Part shown: positions 56,671 through 64,000 of the stretch, one piece after another
How the letters are laid out: each line of letters starts with the position of its first letter
Position numbering within the stretch: position 1 is the stretch's first letter
Assembly: GCA_022702705.1 (NCBI GenBank)
Contig: CM040428.1
Coordinates: 94,918,287 to 94,982,286 of the forward strand
Direction: 5' to 3'
Length of the DNA: 64,000 bases
Origin: Papilionanthe hookeriana x Papilionanthe teres
Lineage: Eukaryota; Streptophyta; Magnoliopsida; Asparagales; Orchidaceae
Program-made: the position numbers and the translations under genes
The notes under the pieces: generated by a model
Database searches by the model: none
Told to the model about the DNA's origin: nothing
Seen by the model: only the letters and a program-made list of their open reading frames with translations

Positions 56671-58825
56671 ATAATAAACCTAAATGAAATCATTAAGATT
56701 CAAATCTAAAATAACTTTAACACTATTCCAAACTTAAACTAATTTTTTATAATTAAGTCAAAATTAAAATTAAATCATTAAGTTTAAAATCATTCAAATA
56801 CGTAATAAGTTGATTTGCCCTTTTAAAGCTCTTATTATTATAACTCTTAAATGAGGTATCAAGTGAAGTGTTACTTCACTCATAGGATATTCAAATGTCC
56901 TAGTTCACTGAGTAAAAGAACAAAACTTAAACTCCTGGATGATTAATTCACTTGTATAATTAAATTCTCTTGGACTTAAAACAATCCTGCAGGTATTGAA
57001 AAGATGTTTAAGACTCGTCTTAAGCACTTCCTCAATATGATAGGATGTTTATAAGAACAATTGAATTTAATTGTTCTTCGATGAAGAAAATCATCCTTAA
57101 ACCAAAACACAAGAACCTAGACGTCATAGGAGATGACTCAGCTATAGGATTGGGACTTTGTAGACAATCAAAACCTTTCCATTAGCTTTACCTAGGTACT
57201 TGTTGAAATATTTAAATGCATTAACATGTGTTTTAAGTGCAGCTTGGGATGACGGGAAGACCCTCTAAGTACGCTTTTATTTAATTGTAATTTACTTTAT
57301 TGCAATTTACCTACATGCACTGTACTTTACTTTTCTTGCATGATAAACAACTGTTGCATGAAAACCAAAACCTTTAGGATAGTCCCTGAACTGAAACCAA
57401 AATTAAATTAAAAGTCATCGCAAGATAAAATTCACCGCTACAACATTCAAAATATAAAACAACTAAAAATTTAATCACAAACGGAACAACAAAACTACAA
57501 CTTTAACTAAATTAAAACGTCTCGTCGAATGATCGGGAATACCTCGGATGATGTAACCCACGTGTTACTAACGGGATTTCCCACGGTCTAAATAAAAGTG
57601 TGGAACTCATTCAGTTGAGTTTAGAAAATTCATCTGGACTAAATGTATTCGATGAAAATAACGGTGCCGGGATGATGGAACCGTGGGATCTTAATCGGTT
57701 CTGTTTAAACAACTTTAAGATTTGTTTTAATTAAAATATTAAAAAAACACACTTGGATTTTAAGATTTTCTCTAAACCAAAACACTTCTCTCATCCTTTG
57801 ATTTATGACTTCTAAAACTAAACCTCTACAACAACAAGGAGCTTGGAGCAAGGTAGGCAGCAAAGCCATCTTCGTCAGCAAAACAACTCTACATCAGCTA
57901 AACATTCCTAGAATTAAACAACCAAACCGTAGGATTTCGAGGTAGTTTGCCTAGTGCAACATAAATTCTCAACCCTTTTGTTAGGCATTTGCATAATCAT
58001 GTTATGTAAATTAAGTCCTAACCGGTCTTAGGATTCCGAGGTAGTCGTTTAGTACGGCATAAACCCTCACATCATCAAGGCTATTTGTATGATCATGTCA
58101 TGCAAATATAAGTCCTAATTAATTAAAATCGGTAGGATGAAAACATTGAATAATTCTCTCAAAATGAAGCCAAACAATAGGATAGTTTGGGAAGTTGCCA
58201 AGATTCCTCTTGGATCCTCAGCTTCTCCTACTTCTCTTCCTTTGGATTCTCAAAATAAACTTTTCCTAATTCGAGCTAATCCCTATAGAAACTTCCAAAA
58301 ATTCAATCTTTTGAAACCTTAAACTTTGAAATTCTTGAGAGCAAAACTACTGATCATTATCGAGAGTTTTCTTAAGTGTCTTCGGGCATTTAAGATGTAA
58401 TTAACTATAGGGGCTTGCCCTTATAGGGAACTTTAAGAACCGAGGTAATATAAACCCTGCTTAATTCATTTATATTAAGCAGGGGAACTTGTCGGCTTAT
58501 AAGATTGGTTCGCAGACCAAACAGATGTCACAAATCTTCTAGTTTATTTAATTGAGCCCCATTATCAAGCAGTGTGTCTATTCTTCGGGATAGATACACG
58601 GTTTGTGGTGCGGTGCTCATTTATATAAACTATTCGTGATGTGATATCGGTTTGATTTCATATCTTAAAATTTTCAAACTTAAAATCATTTTCAAAATCA
58701 AATGCTAATTTCTAAATTATATATATTTAAATTAAATTTAAAACCTAAAATTCACCGACAACTTCTATGGGCGACCCCTTTTCAAAATACAACACACTCA
58801 ACCTAAAAATAATGCCGACAATTTC

Positions 58826-58843
58826 TAGCGACTTCGCTGGGGA
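58826..58843 (+). promoter_or_regulatory. primer-binding site of right-hand element
   Basis: TAGCGACTTCGCTGGGGA, five bases after the LTR. It differs from the nested element's site at two adjacent bases but also starts TAG. Confidence 0.75.
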
Positions 58844-59352
58844 AATAGTTCCTCTCTCCATTTTGATCAGATAGTTTTGCTTTCATAAATCGGTAGTGAG
58901 TCCATGCCCCTAGTGGACCAAACTACTATTCTTTACATTGGAATACACCGTTCATTTCTATCTTGAACGAGTATAGCCAACTCCTCTCGGATTTAGGAGC
59001 CACTGTTTAGACACCCCTAAACAGAGAGGTTCCGAGATCCTTTTACCTCTTTTCTGAGGTAGGGTGGACCCCCAATAGGTGTGAGTTTAGGAAGCTATCC
59101 TTTGAGTCGAGAAGTCTTGCATAAGACTTTCTCTTCTTAAATCGAATCCTTTACCTTTTCTATACCCTTAAACATTCCATTCCTAATAAACAAATCCTCT
59201 AATAAATGACTCCTCCGATTAATAAATCCTTTTAAAATCACAAATACACTAACATAAACGAAAATGTGTTCGGACTCTTTCTTTTTCGTCCTAAACTTTA
59301 CAGCAAAAAGAAGCATAATTCGGGACTCATACTCTAAATCTGCCCTACAGAA
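58844..59352 (+). promoter_or_regulatory. 5' leader of right-hand element
   Basis: Non-coding. It has tggacccccaataggtgt at 59065-59082, identical to the leader 18-mer of the nested element on its sense strand, and TCTGCCCTACAG|AAATG at the gag start. Confidence 0.6.
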
Positions 59353-60767
59353 ATGACTACCCCAAAGCTAATTTTCTCCTTCACCAACGGATTGGACGTA
59401 GTTGTCTACAAGGATGAGCTGCCTGACAATGGGATCATCCGTTTCAGACAAGGATTCGAAAATACAAATGTCAAGATCACTGACGTCACTCTCTTCGCAC
59501 TTACGGACAAAGTGCCTGAAATTGAGAAACCTTTGATTGAATTCAACTTATAGTCAACTCAGGAGTTCCCTCCCTTGCAAAGGGTCCCGACTGAAAGAAA
59601 CACTGTCATTCACAGGATGTTAGCTGCTGTCCCCAGAACTGTTGTCTCTACCCCCACCGGTCTGGTCATTACTGCACCTACCCTTGTTCCCTCCAAACTA
59701 AAGGGAAAGGAAATCCAAGTTGGTTATGAGCCTATCACCGCGGAGGGTTAGGACTTTGCCGCAATACCTTCGTTTTCGAGATAGGGTCCGGCTCGAGGTA
59801 TAGACCCTTAACCCGGACACGCAGAAGGAATAAGAATAGGAAGATTGCTAAGATCGGGAAAGTCAAAGAAGCCGAAGCCGCCTTTCTCGAAGGAATCCCC
59901 GAAGAAAAAGAAGAAGAACTCGCGAATACCGCGCTGTTGCCAGAGTACTCGCCGTTGTTAGAAGGAAGTAGATTCCACCTGCTCTCTGCCGTATCTAATG
60001 AGGAAGATGCCAGAAGGATTGCTGCTGCATTACCTCAACCCGCATATTACAATGATAGCAAGAAGAAGAAGAGCAAGGCTACTCCGCTTACCTGATTGCG
60101 AGCGTTAGTCGAGAAATTAGACAGGAAGGAAGGATGTCCTGTGTCAGAGATTCTGAGAAGGATGGGACGAGTGCCAATTAAATACCGCCCCGGACCACCA
60201 GTGGAGCCTGCCACTGCCATAGAAAGACTGAAAAAGAAAGTCCGAGCTAGTGAAAAAGGCTCACCTGTTATCGTATCAGGGCTGCAAATTAGGGAGGATA
60301 CCACCTTCCAGCACATAGGCGACAAACCATCCAGTCCTAGGCTTCCGGCTGTAAGAAGGATGATATGGCGACCTACTACTGGTGAGCTGAGGCCAAAACA
60401 ATGTCCTAAGAAGAAAAGTCTCGTCAGGATGCTCGAGTCAGAAGAAAGTGCTATTGCGATGAAGGAGACTCCCGAAAAGGAAATTCAACAACCGTCACAA
60501 GGCAACTGCGGGGCCGTGCAAAAAGGGCCACTGGAGGATGCCATGGATAAATTAAGGACTGACATCCGGCGGTTAGCAAAAGAAAGAGAAGAAGAGCTAG
60601 GAGATGAAGTTGACTCCTCAGAGTTCATGGATAAGGAGTATGCTGAGATCAACATGGTCGAGACACGGGCATCGTCAGCTTCGCAAGGTGCCCCATCAAC
60701 TGCGGAAAGAGATGAACCAGAGGTGTTAAGAGCACAGATTCGGGAAAGAGATGACACAATTTCCTAA
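59353..60767 (+). pseudogene. N-terminal part of Gag, right-hand element
   Basis: Starts MTTPKLIFSFTNGLDVVVYK. Stops or shifts occur at 59551-59553, near 59750, 60092-60094 and 60765-60767. The basic patch LTRTRRRNKNRKIAKIGK (about 59805-59860) is very like LTPTQRRNKNRRITK in the AlkB proteins. 60096-60767 is open and gives the helical Lys/Glu-rich part (RRLAKEREEELGDEVD). Same role as 33482-34807. Confidence 0.8.
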
Positions 60768-62134
60768 ATATCAAAGAGGATGGAAGAGATGGCTGCTGCC
60801 TTAGCCACTCTCCAGAGTCAGGCCCAGCATCAAAAAGAGACACCCCCAGAGATCATCCATATTGCGGATGGAGGAAAAGAGATCACATCCGTCAATGGGG
60901 ACGAGCAACCAAAAAAGGATTCTACTCAAAGCATGATTCCAGAAAAAGATATTAAAAATATGGTAGAACAGCAAGTACGAGAGGCCCTAGCACAATCCAA
61001 GAATGGAGCATCTATTCAAATGGGTAGACCTTACCCCGAAGAGTTCGATGCAGTCCAATACCCAAAAGGCTTTGTATCACCTCTGTTTAAGACTTTTGAT
61101 GGAACAGGAAACCCCCGGCAACATGTTGCACATTTTCGTGCTAGTTGCTGCAATGCCGGTGGGAGCGATGCTTTACTCTTCCGACAGTTCGTCAGTAGCT
61201 TATCAGGGATTGCCTTCAACAAGTACGCAGAATTGCCAAACGGCTCGGTGAAGACTTTTTCAGAACTGGAGAATCTCTTCGTTAAACGATTTGTTGGAGC
61301 TCAGCACCACATCACTATTGGTGATCTAGTGGTGGAGCAGCAAAAGCCGAACGAGACTTTAGTGGATTACATACTTCGATGGAGAAACTTAAGCATGAAG
61401 TGTGAACCACGGCTTCGAGAACATCATGCGATCGGCATCCCGCTTAAGAGCATCCATGGCCCGATAAGCACTTCTCCTTAAAGGATTTACAATCAAGACT
61501 TTCGAGAAGTTGCTTAGCAAGGCCGGGAGCTTGCTAGAGGAGGCAAAACAGCTTAAGTTTCACGGACAAGAATGATAAGCGAAGCCTCGTGAAAACATTT
61601 GAAAAGAAATCCCGAATTGTCGCGGCGAGAGATAAAGGCAAGCGACTGGTTCGACATACGATCGAGTGGCCACAGCCTAGTTATCAACCACCACAACAGA
61701 CTTATCAGCAACCTTAGCAAGGCTATCAGCAACATCGTCCGAGCTATCAGTCGTCTCAGCATTATGAACAACAGCCTCGTTCGTCGCGTACCTTAAGAGA
61801 ACTTCTAAAAAAAGAATATCCATTCAAAACGGAAGCAGTAGCGAAGATGTTTCGAAACTTAATGAAGACACCGGATTTTCAGCTACCAGAGCCCAAGAAG
61901 CCGGAAGAAGTCAATAAGAAAGATCATCCGAACTATTGCCCTTACCACCAGATGCTTGGACATAAGATAGAAGATTGCATCACCTTCAAGACTTGGCTTG
62001 ATGACAATCTCCAAAAAGGGAACATAACGATCCCAATGGAATACATGAAGGAGCCCCAGAAAGGAGGTTCCGTCAATGTTATTTCAACGGATCCTATTGT
62101 TCCGATAGACCCTTACGCGACTGATGATGGATAG
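60768..62134 (+). pseudogene. Gag capsid and zinc-knuckle region, right-hand element
   Basis: 60780-61481 is open: FKTFDGTGNPRQHVAHF, then TFSELENLFVKRFVGAQHH and VDYILRWRNL (capsid). A frameshift near 61470 separates it from the Gln/Tyr-rich segment and from 61847-62134, which has an intact CPYHQMLGHKIEDC zinc knuckle. The frame ends at TAG 62132-62134, where the nested copy has Trp. In the first half this copy is cleaner than 32068-33240 and serves to interpret it. Confidence 0.87.
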
Positions 62135-63695
62135 AGTACCGTCTGGATAAAGTCTTTAAAGAAAATTTTGGATCACATCCAAACCGCTTCGGTACACTCT
62201 TCAGCTCAAAGTTTGAAACTCCGTCGGGCCGGCACTATCACTTGCGATCGAAGAACCGCCCCGAAGGAGGAGAAGATCGTGGAAGAAAAGAAGACCGAGG
62301 CTCCGAAGGGTAGACTAGGGGCCGCTTATCCTAGGATGGTTGTTTCCGATCAGGGGAGAAATCCCTCAAACTCCTGACTCTGTATGATTATCTGCTAGCC
62401 CCGGCGGGATCTTATAATGGTAAGGGTTATGGCATTGGCTACGTTTTGACTGTTTCTAACAATTACTTAACTAGCGAAAACCGACCTAATCCGGATCTCG
62501 ATTCGAATACAAATAACGATTCTCAAATCATACATAACCTCGATGACCACGACGAAGAAGATTTTCACAAAGGAGGCTACGAAAGCTCGACAAGCAATGA
62601 GTCCATTTGTGAATTCCGAGGGGCTCCGATCACTATAGAATTAGAACCATCAGATATCGAAACAACTTCAGAGAAGCCAGTTGTTCCAATTCAAGAGGAT
62701 GCACCAGTAGATTCAACACCAAATTCAGAAGAAATAACTGAAGTAAATTTAAGAAGTGGAAAAGTTCCCCCCCGAGAATGGGTCCGAAGGATAAAGGTAA
62801 GCAGGTGGTTGCTCAGGAAGAGCCAACCCCAGTAGAGGAATTGCCCATTCGGAAAGAACCCGAGGAACATGGTAATAAAGTGGACTATAATGTGCTAGCC
62901 CATCTTAGGAAGCTACCACCCAAACTAAGCATATATGATGCTTTGATCCTGTCAAAGGAGATGAGGGAGGCTCTGATCAAGGCTTTACTTGATCCAGAGA
63001 TCTGTTTAGATCAAATGGCCAGTAATTCCTTTGACGAGGTTTGTTGGTTAAAAGAACAGCGAGGTGTTATCTTCACGGACAATGATCTATTACTGGGAAT
63101 AGCAGATCACAACCAACTGTTGTACATTTCAGTCACAATTGGAAAGTTTACGCTCTCCAGAGTGTTGGTTGATCCGGGAGCATCAATCAACATAATGAGC
63201 CTTCGGACGCTAGCATATTTGGAAATTGATGCTCACGAGCTTGAAGCAGACAAGATGCTATTAAGAGGCTTCAATCAAAAAGGAGAAAAAGCTCTTGGAT
63301 CGATAACACTACTAATGAAGACCGGTGATTTAGCAAAGACAACCACAAAATTCCACATAATTGATTCTGAGACATCGTTCAACGCTCTACTGGGTCGACC
63401 ATGGATTCATGAAAACCGGATGGTGCCGTCGTCTCTGCACCAATGCATAAAGTATTACGAAGGAGGGGAACAGTGCATCAAAGGTGACTTGCAACCATTC
63501 TCCGTACACGAGATTGGAATTCATGAAGATGCAGCCTACTGCGCACCTCCGATGAAAACAATATTTTCCAGAAATACCATACCAAATGAAGCAAAAGAAA
63601 TCCGAGACGACGAAGAACCTGAAGTTCTAGTTCAACAGTTACTCACCACTCCTTTACGGCGAGATGGTAAAGATTTCTCCAGAACTCACACCTGA
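62135..63695 (+). pseudogene. aspartic protease with acidic linker, right-hand element
   Basis: 62168-62377 (DHIQTASV..) and 62446-62835 give the acidic linker in two frames. 62778-63695 is open for 305 codons with VLVDPGASINIM and ALLGRPWIHENRMVPSSLHQ. The frame runs on past SVHEIG (a stop in the nested copy) through IFSRNTIPNEAKE to TGA 63693-63695, a stop shared with the nested element. Active site again D-P-G-A. Confidence 0.85.
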
Positions 63696-64000
63696 GGTCG
63701 AGGCCAGGGACGAGGACGTGGAAGAAATGTTAGAACAGTTGGACAAAAAAAACCGGTCATCGATGTTGATTGGGAGAACACTTCCGAGGAAGGAGAAGAA
63801 ATCAAGAAAGAAGCAGCGATAATAAGTCAAAAGAAACCCCAGTTCCAGATCTCTCTCGAAGATGAAAAGAATGAAGAATACAAATCAATGTACGAGAAGA
63901 TTAACCATCATGTACATACTATGACCCTGAACCCGATCCATTCTAGTAAGATCGAGGGTAGGTGGTCAAAGAAGTGCATGGTGGTGGTACTAAGCCAATC
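63696..64000 (+). pseudogene. start of pol linker, cut by window end
   Basis: In frame after the TGA: GRGQGRGRGRNVRTVGQ, then VIDVDWENTSEEGEE and INHHVHTMTLNPIHSSKIEG. Homologous to 30537-30280 of the nested element. RT should begin shortly beyond the window. Confidence 0.75.

Larger units (their letters stand above)
51593..58820 (+). mobile_element. 5' LTR of right-hand element (7228 bp)
   Basis: Begins TGTTGACCTCATTTTTGAT and ends AATGCCGACA, the reverse complement of the other LTR ends. The U3 (51900-53700) is strongly C/A-rich on the sense strand. A 71-codon frame at 52262-52477 (Asn/Lys/Gln/Pro-rich) is also open at 21023-21238 (-) and 42006-42221 (-), probably because stop codons are rare in C/A-rich DNA. 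The 5 bases before the LTR are gttgg; the other end is out of view. Confidence 0.92.
51593..64000 (+). mobile_element. plus-strand retrotransposon of the same family, 3'-truncated by window end
   Basis: LTR 51593-58820, primer site 58826-58843, leader, Gag from 59353, protease to 63695, start of pol to 64000. It has the same gene order and the same Gag and protease as the nested element, on the opposite strand, with more stops in Gag. RT, integrase, AlkB gene and 3' LTR would lie beyond the window. Confidence 0.9.

Overview
The window looks like nuclear DNA of a seed plant made up almost entirely of very large LTR retrotransposons. No single-copy host gene, rRNA, tRNA, CRISPR array or bacterial feature is visible. 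The pol genes (reverse transcriptase with YVDD, a second archaeal-type RNase H, integrase without a chromodomain) and the tRNA-Arg-like primer site place the elements in the Tat/Ogre side of Ty3/Gypsy. The species cannot be told from the sequence.

Layout: 1-4948 is the 3' two thirds of a plus-oriented LTR. 4949-8251 is a polypurine (GA-rich) block. 8252-12987 is a truncated minus-oriented LTR, the 3' LTR of a 'host' element whose 3' internal end continues at 12988-14374. At 14375-42882 a complete 28.5-kb minus-strand element is nested inside that host element. It has LTRs of about 7.5 kb (14375-21900 and 35339-42882) and a perfect 5-bp target duplication, CTCGA. The host element resumes at 42883 (end of its repeat array, then a decayed AlkB gene) and runs into an assembly gap (45020-45518). 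45519-51592 holds alternating polypyrimidine and polypurine blocks. 51593-64000 is a third, plus-strand element of the same family: LTR 51593-58820, then gag, protease and the beginning of pol, cut by the window end.

The nested element reads, in its own sense direction (right to left): 5' LTR, primer site, long Gag with a zinc-knuckle-like CxYHxxxGHxxxxC, aspartic protease, RT, RNase H, archaeal-type RNase H, integrase, then an extra 3' gene ending in an AlkB-type 2-oxoglutarate/Fe(II) dioxygenase domain, then about 1.9 kb of tandem hairpins, then the 3' LTR. The AlkB domain keeps HxD, the distal His and RxxxxxR, and most resembles plant ALKBH9/ALKBH10 m6A RNA demethylases. The N-terminal part of this extra protein is paralogous to the N-terminus of the same element's Gag. 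Its ATG sits directly behind a strong splice-acceptor-like sequence, and every LTR carries a conserved splice-donor-like AAG|GTAT, so it may be made from a spliced RNA as retroviral env is.

The 3' repeat array is unusual. Units of about 32 bp keep a constant loop (AATTTAGGTA) while the flanking 5-7-nt arms change together and stay complementary (at least five different stems). An 18-nt sequence in the 5' leader is exactly complementary to one beside the 3' LTR, so the genomic RNA ends could pair. All coding regions carry a few stops or frameshifts, so the copies seen here are probably inactive but not ancient.
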